A stretch of DNA of 64,000 bases from Vibrio scophthalmi LMG 19158 (GTDB lineage Bacteria; Pseudomonadota; Gammaproteobacteria; Enterobacterales; Vibrionaceae): NCBI RefSeq assembly GCF_000222585.1, contig NZ_AFWE01000223.1, positions 62,001 through 126,000 on the forward strand, read 5' to 3'. The translations under genes were made by a program, and so were the position numbers. The number at the start of each line of letters is the position of its first letter. The first letter of the stretch is position 1. The notes under the pieces were generated by a model. The model was not told the DNA's origin and made no database searches. It worked only from the letters and a program-made list of their open reading frames with translations. Of the stretch, positions 45,505 to 55,735 are shown piece by piece.

Positions 45505-47115
45505 ATGCCAAATACATCTCATCATTCAAGCCGCGAGAATCTAATTCAAGCAAGTAACGTCTGTTATCAATTTTCTGATGGCGGCATTCTTTTCTCATCA
45601 ATCAGTTGCTCTCTCAGTAATCGGCGAACGGGATTAGTCGGCCGTAATGGCTGCGGAAAATCCTTGTTGGTTGAATTATTGACTGGTCAGCGACAGCCAA
45701 CGTCGGGGGCGGTCACGATTAATACCACGCTTAGTTACTATTCACAGTTGACGTCACAGTGGCTCGAATCCGATCAAACCATCGCTCAAATGCTGAAGGT
45801 GGATAAGGTGTTAGCCGCACTTGATCGTATAGAGCAGGGGGATTGTGCAGTACATTTGTTTGACGACGTTGCTGAGCGCTGGGATTTGAAACAGCAACTT
45901 GAAGAATTGCTTGGGCAATTGGGTTTACCGTTAGATTTTGATCTGGCGCTTCGTCATCTTTCAGGGGGACAACTGGCACGGTTACAGTTGTGGCAACTGT
46001 TTGAGAGTGATTCTGAATTACTGGTGCTCGATGAACCTTCTAACCATCTTGATTATCAGGCGAAGCAGTGGTTAGTGGAAAAAATGCGCTCGTGGCAAGG
46101 TGCGATCTTGTTGATCAGTCACGATCGTATTTTGTTGCGTGAAATGTCGACTATTTGGGCGTTAAACGGCGGGGAACTTCGGCAATATGGTGGTCATTAC
46201 GATGATTATTTAATCCAGAAAACGGCCCACCAGCAGGCATTGGATCGTCAAATGAATGTGGTTAAAACGCAGTTACGGCGAACCAAGCTTGAGCAGCAAA
46301 AAAGTCAAGAAAAAGCGGATAAACGAGCCGCCCAAGGCAATAAAGTTCGCAAACAAGGTGGACAGCCTAAAATACTGCTCAATGCGATGAGAAATAGTGC
46401 GCAAGCCAGTGCGGCGAGTCGTGCTACCAGTCAGCGAGGGCAAAGTGATCGTTTGAATCAAAGGCTAGATGCGTTGCAAGCTCAGCAACAAGAACAGCAG
46501 GTGATCAAGATGCGATTAAAAGCGCCACTATTAACAGCTAAACCGCTGCTTAATATCATCAATTTTACCGTTCCATTTAGCCAATGTTATCCGCTTAATG
46601 CGCAGTTAAGCAGTGGTGATAAGGTCTGGTTAATGGGTCACAATGGTTGTGGAAAGTCGACATTGTTACAGCTTATCAATCGGCAGAGTACGCCCGAGTT
46701 GCGCTGTAACTGTGCGGTGTTCTATTTAGACCAACACTTTTCACTATTGCTGCCTGAGCATTCACTGCTCGAGAACCTTGTTCACTATTGCTCTCATCTC
46801 AATCAAAGTGAAGCAAGAACGTTATTAGCGGGCATTGGTTTTAGGCGTGATGAGGTTCATCGCTTGAGTGGAAGCCTGAGTGGTGGCGAGAAGATGAAGC
46901 TAGCAATGACCATTGTCGGGCACCAAGCAGATTCACCATTGTTATTATTAGATGAACCAGACAATCATCTTGACCTACACTCTAAGCGGGTGCTTAGCCA
47001 GGCGTTAAAGAACTATCCAGCGGCGTTGATCTTGGTTAGCCATGATCAGGAGTTTGTTGGTGAAATCGGGATAAACCGAACGGTAATGTTTCATTCTTTA
47101 GTTAATAATAAATAA
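45505..47115 (+). CDS. ABC-F ATPase, divergent member
   Basis: 536 residues. Two ABC domains: GLVGRNGCGKSLL, LSGGQLARLQLWQ and LLVLDEPSNHLD; then GHNGCGKSTLL, LSGGEKMKLAM and LLLLDEPDNHLD. Between them a long Q/K/R-rich linker (about 245-345) is the part that reaches into the ribosome in this family. It lacks membrane helices. It is not EttA, Uup or YbiT-like in sequence, so it may be a ribosome-protection factor against antibiotics or a house variant. Strong AGGAGG before ATG, long leader upstream. First Walker B reads DEPSNHLD, second DEPDNHLD, both with catalytic Glu. Confidence 0.88.
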   Translation: MPNTSHHSSRENLIQASNVCYQFSDGGILFSSISCSLSNRRTGLVGRNGCGKSLLVELLTGQRQPTSGAVTINTTLSYYSQLTSQWLESDQTIAQMLKVDKVLAALDRIEQGDCAVHLFDDVAERWDLKQQLEELLGQLGLPLDFDLALRHLSGGQLARLQLWQLFESDSELLVLDEPSNHLDYQAKQWLVEKMRSWQGAILLISHDRILLREMSTIWALNGGELRQYGGHYDDYLIQKTAHQQALDRQMNVVKTQLRRTKLEQQKSQEKADKRAAQGNKVRKQGGQPKILLNAMRNSAQASAASRATSQRGQSDRLNQRLDALQAQQQEQQVIKMRLKAPLLTAKPLLNIINFTVPFSQCYPLNAQLSSGDKVWLMGHNGCGKSTLLQLINRQSTPELRCNCAVFYLDQHFSLLLPEHSLLENLVHYCSHLNQSEARTLLAGIGFRRDEVHRLSGSLSGGEKMKLAMTIVGHQADSPLLLLDEPDNHLDLHSKRVLSQALKNYPAALILVSHDQEFVGEIGINRTVMFHSLVNNK

Positions 47116-47229
47116 AAACTGGGTCGTTCATTCTAACTTTAACGTAACAGGCTTGGATTGCGTTTTATTTTAAGGCTTAGTGCTAGAGATGAATTTAGTG
47201 AAGTCGAAGCAAACTAACTGAGGGATAGT

Positions 47230-47745
47230 ATGTCTAAATTACTGGGTGGATTGGCATCTTTGGCGGTTGGCCTACTGATCTTTGCTGGCTACGTTACTCT
47301 GTTCTCAAATGAGTGGTACCTACGCTACTCTAGCGAAATGCTGATCATATTATTTGGTCAAGTCCCTAGTGTAGAATCTTGGATTTCTGATGCTGACTTT
47401 ATTGATATTCAGTTGGTCTTTACCCTTATTCAAGCGCTGATTTTAAGTGGTGTGCTTGCGATGGTGTTTAGTTTATTACTCGCGATGTTTAATGGCCTAA
47501 TTCGATATGTGCACTTTGCTATTTTGGGGGTGTTTATTGGCTTTATGTATTTTGTTAGCCCCGTCTTAGTCACGTTTGCTACCAGCGGAGTGCTGAGCAA
47601 AGGTGCAGTGCCTAATCCTGTTCTCACTCAACCATTGGTGGATGCGCTGGTGTGGTATTTGCCTTTTGTTATTGCGATTTTTATTAGCGCGAATATCAAA
47701 CGTCGTCAACTTGCCCAAGCGGCTCAGCGGTCATGGTTTCATTAA
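47230..47745 (+). CDS. Four-helix membrane hypothetical protein
   Basis: 171 residues, four predicted helices: about 7-26, 62-88, 93-117 and 136-155, ending with a basic tail (KRRQLAQAAQRSWFH). No motif known to me. Start ATG 47230 is preceded by GAGGGATAGT. Monocistronic, ends at a strong bidirectional terminator. Confidence 0.72.
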   Translation: MSKLLGGLASLAVGLLIFAGYVTLFSNEWYLRYSSEMLIILFGQVPSVESWISDADFIDIQLVFTLIQALILSGVLAMVFSLLLAMFNGLIRYVHFAILGVFIGFMYFVSPVLVTFATSGVLSKGAVPNPVLTQPLVDALVWYLPFVIAIFISANIKRRQLAQAAQRSWFH

Positions 47746-47818
47746 ACGGTATTAACGTTTTCTTAAAAAGTGTTGCTGGGTATTTAGAATAACGCAGTTC
47801 ATGGATGCGCCAGACAAC

Positions 47819-47846
47819 AAAAAAGAGGCTTTTAAGCCTCTTTTTT
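47819..47846. terminator. Bidirectional terminator
   Basis: AAAAAAGAGGCT pairs with AGCCTCTTTTTT around TTTA; it ends both the four-helix protein gene and yqfB. Confidence 0.94.
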
Positions 47847-47875
47847 ATCACCATTTAATGACTGATGGTTCAGTC

Positions 47876-48193
47876 TTAAACCAACTCGTAGCTGATCATA
47901 TAAAGTTGGTCGAGATCAGGATAAATCTCCCCAATTAATCGCTTTAATTCATCTAACGGCAGGGCTTCTTGTTCCGCATGGAATTCATTGATGTCATCGA
48001 ACAAGAGTGGCTCAACAGACAAAATCTTAATATCACACACTTTTTGATCAGTTTCTAAAGTAAATACTTCGACTTGTGTGCCCGGAACATAGTGGCTTTC
48101 AGCTTCATCACGAATGGTAATAGTCTTCATACCAGAGGTGATCAACGGGGTTAGAAATTCAAAGAATGTAATCTTAGTTGGCGCTTGGCTCAT
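47876..48193 (-). CDS. yqfB: N4-acetylcytidine amidohydrolase (ASCH domain), YqfB
   Basis: 105 residues, one ASCH domain. The line matches E. coli YqfB: KITFFEFLTPLITSGMKTITIRDEAESHYVPGTQVEVF, then HAEQEALPLDELKRLIGEIYP. YqfB hydrolyses N4-acetylcytidine to cytidine and acetate; Lys, Thr and Glu of the KTITIRDEAE stretch include the catalytic residues. ATG 48193 is chosen because homologues begin there; the frame continues 14 codons upstream. Confidence 0.9.
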   Translation of the reverse strand: MSQAPTKITFFEFLTPLITSGMKTITIRDEAESHYVPGTQVEVFTLETDQKVCDIKILSVEPLLFDDINEFHAEQEALPLDELKRLIGEIYPDLDQLYMISYELV

Positions 48194-48418
48194 GAGGTAT
48201 CCACCATAGTATTTTAAGTGGTGAGTATACGTCAAAAGTCGCAGAATCAGTCAATGTTGATCACGGTAAAACCAAATAATTCGCTCAGGAGTGCCGTGTC
48301 AGGTTGGGATTGGCTATTTAGAAAGGGGCATTAAGGCAGCAAACTTAGAGGGCTGTCAGGGGAATATTGAACAAAACGCGCTGGTTAGGTGATAACCAGC
48401 GGATTTTACTATCGCTGA

Positions 48419-48610
48419 TTACGCTGAAATAGAATGTTTGAGGCAAATATTGGTGTTAGTGAGTGATCCCACAAACGCCACAATCATCAGTGGTCCAAGT
48501 AGACATGACATGAGAGCGCACGCTGCTTGTTTTAAAGGGTTAGCTTTCGCTGGCGTAAAAAACTGAGTAGCAAAAAAGATAAGTAAACCTGCTATCGACC
48601 AAACAATCAT
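48419..48610 (-). CDS. Small membrane protein, 63 residues
   Basis: Two hydrophobic stretches (IVWSIAGLLIFFATQFF and AACALMSCLLGPLMIVAFVGSL) separated by a short polar loop. AGAGGA lies five to six bases before the ATG, which favours a real gene. No family recognised. It faces the leftward yqfB gene with about 185 bases between them. Confidence 0.45.
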   Translation of the reverse strand: MIVWSIAGLLIFFATQFFTPAKANPLKQAACALMSCLLGPLMIVAFVGSLTNTNICLKHSISA

Positions 48611-48828
48611 AAAATCCTCTATTTTTTCTTAAGGCTTATTGCCTCTACAAACAAGATAAAGGGTTTCGAACTAAGGGTGTTATGCGGGCGGTCACACTTT
48701 GAGATAGTCACTAGATAAATAGTTTAGCGCCGTGATGACTAGGTCAGTATTACTGATAAAAGTCTTTTTAGCCAAAACAAGGTTTGGATAAGTAACTTTC
48801 CTTAGCTGCAAGCTTGAAGCGTGAGATT

Positions 48829-48851
48829 CCTTAATCCAGATTAAGGTTTTT
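48829..48851 (+). terminator. Rho-independent terminator (first of two)
   Basis: CCTTAATC pairs with GATTAAGG with CA at the top, followed by TTTTTA. Confidence 0.75.
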
Positions 48852-48901
48852 ACCTGTCGAAGTCGTTACCATGCCACTCATATTGGTGATAGTCACTAAT
48901 G

Positions 48902-48938
48902 AAGAACAGCCCTGCAATTTGTAGGGCTGTTCTTTTTG
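48902..48938 (+). terminator. Rho-independent terminator (second of two)
   Basis: AAGAACAGCCCT pairs with AGGGCTGTTCTT around nine bases, continuing into TTTGG. Confidence 0.85.
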
Positions 48939-49048
48939 GTTGTGTCGATGAAGCAACCAATTCCTTTATTTCTCACTATGCGCTTCGAGCTGAATCGGTA
49001 TCGAGAGCAAGGGGAAGAAAGGAAATAGAATTTGATTGAGGAAAAGAT

Positions 49049-50143
49049 TTGAGCATTTTGTTTTCACCATCCCGCATTGGCGGCATGACACTAAAAAACC
49101 GTTTTGTCCGTAGTGCAACATGGGAAAATTTGGCGACTGAAGATGGTCATATGACCGAAAAGTTGTACGACGTTTACCGAGAGTTAGCGGAAGGCGAAGT
49201 GGGCCTGATTGTGACCGGTTATGCCAACATTGTTGAAGAAGAGAAACCCAATGCAGGCATGATGGGGATGTACAATGACTCATTCATCGACGAGTACCAA
49301 AAGCTGACATCAATTGTGCATCAATATGATGCCAAGATCGTGATGCAGTTGGCTTATGGTGGCACTAAAACCACCTTTAATGTTGGCGAACGAGTGATCT
49401 TTGCTCCGAGTGAGGTCGCTGAGCGAGGCACGCAAACGCTCGGTAAAGCGATGACGCAGCAAGAGGTTGACTATATTGTTGAAGCATTTGCTCTTGCCAC
49501 AAAACGCGCTCAAGATTCTGGATTTGATGGTGTTGAGATCCATGCCGCACACACCTATTTGATCAACCAATTTTTAAGCCCGTACTATAACCGTCGTGAT
49601 GATCAATATGGTGGTAGCTTAGAAAATCGTATGCGCTTTTTGATTGAAATCTATCAGGCTTGTCGTGCACTTGTCGGTAACGATTTCCCAATTTTGGTTA
49701 AGTTGACCGCGTCAGAGTTTTTCGCGGGTGGCGCAACGTTTGATGAGACTCGTGTAATCTGTAAAAAGCTCGAACAGATTGGTGTTGATGCGATTATTGT
49801 CTCAGGCAACATTCACGGTAATGCGAGTAGCTTAGTGGGTGAGTCTTTTGATGGTTTTACCCTGCAGCAAGAAGGCTACTTCCACGAGTACGGACATGCC
49901 ATTAGCCAAGATGTAAACGTACCTATCATTACCGTTGGCGGCTTGAGTGATATTCATGCCATTGAAGAGATGGCTGAAAATACCGGCATCGGGTACTTTG
50001 CACTTTCTCGCCCATTATTGGCTGAACCTGATTTGATCAAACGTTGGAAAGAGGGACAACGCGATGAGGTTGACTGTGAGCGCTGCTCTAAGTGTCGAAC
50101 CAAACGCGGTAACTTCTGCGTGGTATATAACAAACGAAAATAG
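49049..50143 (+). CDS. Old-yellow-enzyme family NADH:flavin oxidoreductase
   Basis: 364 residues, FMN-dependent (beta/alpha)8 reductase. It shows LFSPSRIGGMTLKNRFVRSAT, VMQLAYGG, DGVEIHAAHTYLINQFLSPYYNRRDDQYGGSLENRMRF with the His-x-x-His substrate ligands and GGS, and ITVGGLSD, ALSRPLLAEPDL for phosphate binding. The C-terminal CERCSKCRTKRGNFCVVYNK has four cysteines, as in the longer 2,4-dienoyl-CoA-reductase-like group that adds a metal site. It reduces activated C=C bonds; substrate unknown. Start is TTG at 49049, with AGGA at the right distance and no nearby ATG. A maltose-acetyltransferase-like gene follows. Confidence 0.88.
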   Translation: MSILFSPSRIGGMTLKNRFVRSATWENLATEDGHMTEKLYDVYRELAEGEVGLIVTGYANIVEEEKPNAGMMGMYNDSFIDEYQKLTSIVHQYDAKIVMQLAYGGTKTTFNVGERVIFAPSEVAERGTQTLGKAMTQQEVDYIVEAFALATKRAQDSGFDGVEIHAAHTYLINQFLSPYYNRRDDQYGGSLENRMRFLIEIYQACRALVGNDFPILVKLTASEFFAGGATFDETRVICKKLEQIGVDAIIVSGNIHGNASSLVGESFDGFTLQQEGYFHEYGHAISQDVNVPIITVGGLSDIHAIEEMAENTGIGYFALSRPLLAEPDLIKRWKEGQRDEVDCERCSKCRTKRGNFCVVYNKRK

Positions 50144-50206
50144 TCAGTCCTCTGCATGTTGCAAGGATGCTAAAGGGGCGAATACGTTGCCCTACAGAGA
50201 AGAACA

Positions 50207-50782
50207 ATGAAAACTGAAAAACAGAAGATGTTAGCCGGTGAGCCTTACGACGCTTGGGACAAAACCTTGTACAGCGAGCGTATTGAGTGTCGTAAAACAC
50301 TACAGCAACTTAATAATGCGCTGCCAGATTCAGCCGAGTGGCGTGACGCGATTGATCGTCTGATCCCCAACTCACAGGGCGCGTATGTTGAACCGCCATT
50401 TCGTTGCGATTACGGAACCAATATAGAGATTGGCAAAAACTTCTTTGCTAACTTCAATTGCGTGGTGCTTGATGTCGCGAAGGTCACGATTGGCGACAAC
50501 GTTTTATTTGGCCCTAATATCCAACTTTATGCCGCTGGTCATCCTTTGGATGTTCAAGGGCGGGTGGAGCAAGGTATTGAGTTTGGCTTGCCAATTACGA
50601 TTGGTGATAATGTTTGGTTAGGCGGCAGTGTGGTGGTTTGTCCGGGCATCACGATTGGCGACAACTCGGTGATTGGCGCTGGCAGTGTGGTAACAAAAGA
50701 CATTCCAGCCAATGTGGTCGCTGCAGGTAATCCGTGCCGAGTGATACGTCCGCTTCAAGAGACGGATCGCCCTCGTCGCTAA
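50207..50782 (+). CDS. Maltose O-acetyltransferase-like hexapeptide protein
   Basis: 191 residues. N-terminal MLAGEPYDAWDKTLYSERIECRKTLQQLN is the maltose/galactoside-acetyltransferase cap; then the left-handed beta-helix with ITIGDNVWLGGSVVVCPGITIGDNSVIGAGSVVTKDIPANVVAAGNPCRVI, including the catalytic His in AAGHPLD. It moves an acetyl group from acetyl-CoA to sugars such as maltose or glucose. AGAGAAG before ATG. About 60 bases after the oxidoreductase, likely one transcript. Confidence 0.9.
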   Translation: MKTEKQKMLAGEPYDAWDKTLYSERIECRKTLQQLNNALPDSAEWRDAIDRLIPNSQGAYVEPPFRCDYGTNIEIGKNFFANFNCVVLDVAKVTIGDNVLFGPNIQLYAAGHPLDVQGRVEQGIEFGLPITIGDNVWLGGSVVVCPGITIGDNSVIGAGSVVTKDIPANVVAAGNPCRVIRPLQETDRPRR

Positions 50783-50804
50783 TCGCTCTGTTGTCAGGAT
50801 AATT

Positions 50805-50834
50805 AAAACGCCTAAGCCGAGCTTAGGCGTTTTT
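50805..50834. terminator. Bidirectional terminator
   Basis: AAAACGCCTAAGC pairs with GCTTAGGCGTTTT around CGA. It ends the acetyltransferase gene and, on the other strand, the pseudouridine synthase gene. Confidence 0.93.
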
Positions 50835-50876
50835 GTATTGATATCCGACAAGTAGATGTTTCGGCCGCGTGCCTAT

Positions 50877-52595
50877 TTAAAAGTCACATTTGGCGTTGAA
50901 GACCATACGACGGTGATCGTAGGGGTGATCAAACGAAAGCTGCTCTGCATGCAGATGCAATCGTGCATCTTTCTCGCCATACAAACCATCACCGACCATC
51001 GCCATGTTTAGCCCCATATGGTGGGCGCAATGGACACGAAGTTGGTGCGTACGGCCCGTTTTAGGATGCATATAGAGTTTACTGCGACCATCTTCAGACG
51101 CTATTAATTGCCAATAGGTGGTGGCGGGCTTTCCGTGCTCAAAACAGACCAATTGGCGTGGACGATCATCCGGATCGCCGCGCATTGGCAGGTTAATTTC
51201 CCCTTCAGTTTGCTCAACGATCCCTTCTACCATCGCGATATAACGCTTCTCAACGCCGCGAGTAATAAACTGCTTTTGTAAGCTCTTATTCGCACGGCGC
51301 GTTAGGGCAAATACCAGTAAGCCGGAGGTCGCCATATCGAGGCGGTGCAACACAAATGGTCCCTCTGCGTTGTCGTTAAACATCGCTTGTACGCGAGTAT
51401 AAGCGGAATCTTTGATGGTTTTGCCCGGAACGGAAAGTAGACCGGAGGGCTTGTTGACCACCACAATCGCTTCATCTTGATAGATGACTTCTAACGCTTT
51501 GTCCGCGGCCCAGTTATCTTCAAGTGGGTTTGGGTCGACTTCTAGCCCTTGTAACATGTGGCCAAGGATCGGGTTACATTTACCGTGGCAAGAAGGATAG
51601 AACTTGGCGTGTTGGCGTACTTCTGACTTTGGCGACACGCCCCACCAAAATTCCGCCATCGCTAATGGGATAAAGCCATGCTTATAGGCGTAATGCAGCA
51701 TTTTTGGAGCGGCACATTCGCCCGCACCCGCAGGCGGTACCGGGTTAGTATTTGGGGCAAAAATGGCTTTTAACGATTTTTCTTCACCGCGCGCATTAAG
51801 GAAGCGGTATTGTTCGAACAATTTGTTTTGCAGCGCATTGGAAAGGAGCTTTCGCTGCTGCTTTGCGTGAGTGATGGCATCAGTCAATGTTGAGAGTTGA
51901 GCCTCTACAAGGCTAATTTTCTCATCCCATTCTAATTTTAGGTACTTGAGTACGTTTTTTTCCGCCACACTTTGCTTGGCAAGATCATCAACAACGGCGG
52001 CTAATTCTTGGCCACCCAACGTCTGCTCAGCTTGTTGGCGTTGCAGCTTACGAGTTGCTCTACCATCGATCATCGCTTGGCGCTGCTGTGCTTCTTGTGC
52101 TTGGTAGTCTGCTTTATATTGCGCTAACTGCTGGGTAAGTTCTGCGACCAATGGATTTGCCGTCAGTGCTTTAACTTGGCTATTTAATGCGGTGATTTCT
52201 TCCAGCTCTGTGCGGAAAAAGCACTCTTCAGCCAGCATATCAAATACTGGAGGGACAAAGTTTGGTAATAGGTTTTGCTCAGCAATTTTACCCGAGAAGG
52301 CACTGAGATAACCCAGTTCGCCTTGAGGCGAGCGCACTAATAACACGCCAAACATTTTACCGGTGCCATTTCCCGTCACCGTTGTTGGCTCATCAGTCGC
52401 AAGTTGCTGCTCGTCAGTTAGACCAAAATCATGTTGCCATACTGTCTGAGTCGCGAGGTGTTGTTGTAACTCGTTGGCCGCAAGCACACAAAGCGGATGT
52501 GGCTGATAGTAAAACGGGAATGTGAACGCGCTTGGTAGATCGAACTGATCAACAGTGGCGTTAAAGCGGGTAAATAATTGCTCTGGTTGGTGCAT
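50877..52595 (-). CDS. RluA-family pseudouridine synthase with long N-terminal extension
   Basis: 572 residues, about twice the minimal enzyme. The C-terminal 220 residues form the RluA catalytic domain: VVVNKPSGLLSVPG, FVLHRLDMATSGLLVFALT with the catalytic Asp in HRLD, KRYIAMVEG, and LYMHPKTGRTHQLRVHCAH. The N-terminal 340 residues contain a Q/A-rich coiled coil (about 150-270) followed by a cysteine-bearing block (PPAGAGECAAPKMLHYAYKHGF, then FYPSCHGKCNPILGHML) that may bind a metal. Such long forms occur in marine gamma-proteobacteria; rRNA or tRNA target uncertain. Convergent with the acetyltransferase. Confidence 0.9.
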   Translation of the reverse strand: MHQPEQLFTRFNATVDQFDLPSAFTFPFYYQPHPLCVLAANELQQHLATQTVWQHDFGLTDEQQLATDEPTTVTGNGTGKMFGVLLVRSPQGELGYLSAFSGKIAEQNLLPNFVPPVFDMLAEECFFRTELEEITALNSQVKALTANPLVAELTQQLAQYKADYQAQEAQQRQAMIDGRATRKLQRQQAEQTLGGQELAAVVDDLAKQSVAEKNVLKYLKLEWDEKISLVEAQLSTLTDAITHAKQQRKLLSNALQNKLFEQYRFLNARGEEKSLKAIFAPNTNPVPPAGAGECAAPKMLHYAYKHGFIPLAMAEFWWGVSPKSEVRQHAKFYPSCHGKCNPILGHMLQGLEVDPNPLEDNWAADKALEVIYQDEAIVVVNKPSGLLSVPGKTIKDSAYTRVQAMFNDNAEGPFVLHRLDMATSGLLVFALTRRANKSLQKQFITRGVEKRYIAMVEGIVEQTEGEINLPMRGDPDDRPRQLVCFEHGKPATTYWQLIASEDGRSKLYMHPKTGRTHQLRVHCAHHMGLNMAMVGDGLYGEKDARLHLHAEQLSFDHPYDHRRMVFNAKCDF

Positions 52596-52733
52596 GGTAA
52601 ACTTCTATCAGCGACACGATGAGGCGCGATTTTACCTGTTTAGAGCAGGAATACCACCTTGCGTTACCTTAGGGGGAGGCAAGGTGGGTAATTGGATATT
52701 TGGTGTGGTGGTTCTGACGCTAGGTCGTGAGGA

Positions 52734-53135
52734 TTATTTCACGTAGTCTGATTGCATGCTGGCCAACCAATGGTGTGCCGTGCCGTCGCTTTTTTCCACC
52801 CAGATATCATTACGATATTGCTCAATACGCCCTTTTACGCTGAGTTTAAACGTGTTGTTTTTAACTGCAACAACGCGCAGGAATTGATCGGATGTCGTCA
52901 ATACAGGCTCGTTATCACCCAATTCTGACCCGTTGGCGATCAGAAAATATTGGTTCATTTTATTGAGTTTACGATCGGTAGACACGATTTTGTAACCGAC
53001 CAAACTAAACTCTTCGCCAATTGGCGTTGAAGAAACCTGTGGGCCGAGAGAGGTGTGAGTTGGTATGAATACCCAAGCAGCCACGCCAGCGGCAATTAAC
53101 ACCAGCGCAAGTAGTACGATTTTAATTTTTGACAT
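52734..53135 (-). CDS. Small exported or membrane-anchored hypothetical protein
   Basis: 133 residues from the ATG at 53135. One N-terminal helix (IVLLALVLIAAGVAAWVFI) may be an uncleaved anchor; the remaining 105 residues look like a periplasmic beta domain. No cysteines or known motif. It may share the transcript of neither neighbour: 138 bases separate it from the pseudouridine synthase and a terminator lies on the other side. Confidence 0.65.
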   Translation of the reverse strand: MSKIKIVLLALVLIAAGVAAWVFIPTHTSLGPQVSSTPIGEEFSLVGYKIVSTDRKLNKMNQYFLIANGSELGDNEPVLTTSDQFLRVVAVKNNTFKLSVKGRIEQYRNDIWVEKSDGTAHHWLASMQSDYVK

Positions 53136-53282
53136 TATCGACTCTGAATAAAACAAGCGAACATAGATAGCGGCTAGTTTAGCTTAGCCTGACGAGGGAG
53201 CAAAGCGACAAAAAGAGAGGCAAGAAAGGAACGTTCTGATAAGGGTAAGTTGGCGTGCATGATTTTCGCTAAGTAGAGAGTA

Positions 53283-53319
53283 AAAACCCCGCCAGTGAAA
53301 TTTGAGAGGGCGGGGTTTT
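53283..53319 (-). terminator. Terminator of fghA
   Basis: AAAACCCCGCC pairs with GGCGGGGTTTT around a 15-base loop; the minus strand runs on into TTTTTAC. Confidence 0.88.
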
Positions 53320-53374
53320 AGGCAGTGATATTATTTAGTGATGCTCACTAACATCATTCAATCGACACTACGTT

Positions 53375-54214
53375 TTAAGCGAAAAGGTACTTAGCATGGA
53401 AGCGTAAGTGCTCTTCAATAAATGTCGACATGAAATAGTAGCTGTGGTCGTAACCTGCTTGCATACGCAAAGTAAGGTCGGAACCATGTAGATCCGCAGC
53501 CGCTTGCAATGCATTTGGCATCAATTGCTCATGTAAGAAGCCATCAGCATCACCTTGATCAACTAAGATTGGCAGCGCTGATTTATGACGTTTTAGCAAT
53601 TCAGATGCATCATATTGTTTCCACGTTTCTACCGAAGAGCCGAGATACGCAGTAAATGCTTTTTGTCCCCAAGGACATTGAATTGGGTTACTGATTGGGC
53701 TAAACGCTGAGATTGAACGATAATTCGCGCTATTTTTTAGACCAATTGTTAACGCACCATGGCCACCCATGCTGTGTCCAGAAATCGATTTTACATCGCT
53801 GACTGGGAAATTTGCTTCAATCAGTTTAGGCAATTCTGTCACGATGTAATCGTACATTTGGTAGTGTTTTGCCCAAGGCTGCTGGGTTGCATTGAGATAG
53901 AAGCCTGCACCTTGGCCAAGATCATAGCCTTCATCATTGGCGACGTTTTCTCCACGAGGGCTGGTATCAGGAGCGACAATCGCGATACCTAACTCAGCCG
54001 CAATACGGAAAGCGCCAGCTTTTTGCATGAAGTTTTCATCAGTACAAGTTAAGCCTGATAGCCAATACATCACAGGAACAGGGTTACTTGGTGATGCATT
54101 AGGTGGAAGAAAAATAGCAAAACGCATCGAACAGGCTAAAACGTCAGATTGATGCGTGTATTGTTTGTGCCAACCGCCAAAGACTTTCGCTTGGCTAATG
54201 TTTTCGATGGTCAT
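53375..54214 (-). CDS. fghA: S-formylglutathione hydrolase
   Basis: 279 residues, alpha/beta hydrolase (esterase D). It splits S-formylglutathione into formate and glutathione, the last step of glutathione-dependent formaldehyde removal. Seen: MYWLSGLTCTDENFMQKAGAFR, SPRGE, GAGFYLNATQQPW, the nucleophile in SGHSMGGHGAL, DQGDADGFL with the catalytic Asp, and YDHSYYF with the His. GAGG six bases before ATG 54214 decides the start among three nearby ATGs. Downstream of frmA on the same strand, about 190 bases apart with a hairpin between. Confidence 0.94.
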   Translation of the reverse strand: MTIENISQAKVFGGWHKQYTHQSDVLACSMRFAIFLPPNASPSNPVPVMYWLSGLTCTDENFMQKAGAFRIAAELGIAIVAPDTSPRGENVANDEGYDLGQGAGFYLNATQQPWAKHYQMYDYIVTELPKLIEANFPVSDVKSISGHSMGGHGALTIGLKNSANYRSISAFSPISNPIQCPWGQKAFTAYLGSSVETWKQYDASELLKRHKSALPILVDQGDADGFLHEQLMPNALQAAADLHGSDLTLRMQAGYDHSYYFMSTFIEEHLRFHAKYLFA

Positions 54215-54334
54215 ACTCATCCTCAATGAGATTGCTCTTTGTCTCGAGGGGATAATTAGCGGTTGCTAAAACACTTCGAGCCAAATCAAATTTGTCATTC
54301 ATCAACCCTATAGATAAGCATGCTGATGAAGAGT

Positions 54335-54361
54335 GTCGATGCCGCTGGTAGCGGCACCGAC
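54335..54361 (-). other. Hairpin between frmA and fghA
   Basis: GTCG-TGCCGCT and AGCGGCA-CGAC pair with one unpaired base on each side and a GGT loop. No T-run, so more likely an mRNA stabiliser or processing site inside the frmA-fghA region than a terminator. Confidence 0.5.
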
Positions 54362-54403
54362 CTTTAAAAGGAATGATTAAATCATTCGCAATAGGTAAAG
54401 ATG

Positions 54404-55624
<1,221 letters not shown>

Positions 55625-55735
55625 TTATGTCACGCTTCCTCATCAGATGGTGCTTATTTTAGGTGTTTCACTTGAAATGATAATCCGGTTAAACTGTAAA
55701 TGATTTTTACCAATACGTAATAATAGAGAGTGACG

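Larger units (their letters stand above)
48611..49048. other. Non-coding region with two stacked terminators, possible small RNA
   Basis: 438 bases with no credible protein. Two rho-independent terminators on the plus strand (48829-48851 and 48902-48938) follow one another although no upstream rightward gene exists. This suggests a short RNA made from about 48700-48800 on. No clear promoter was identified. Confidence 0.4.
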
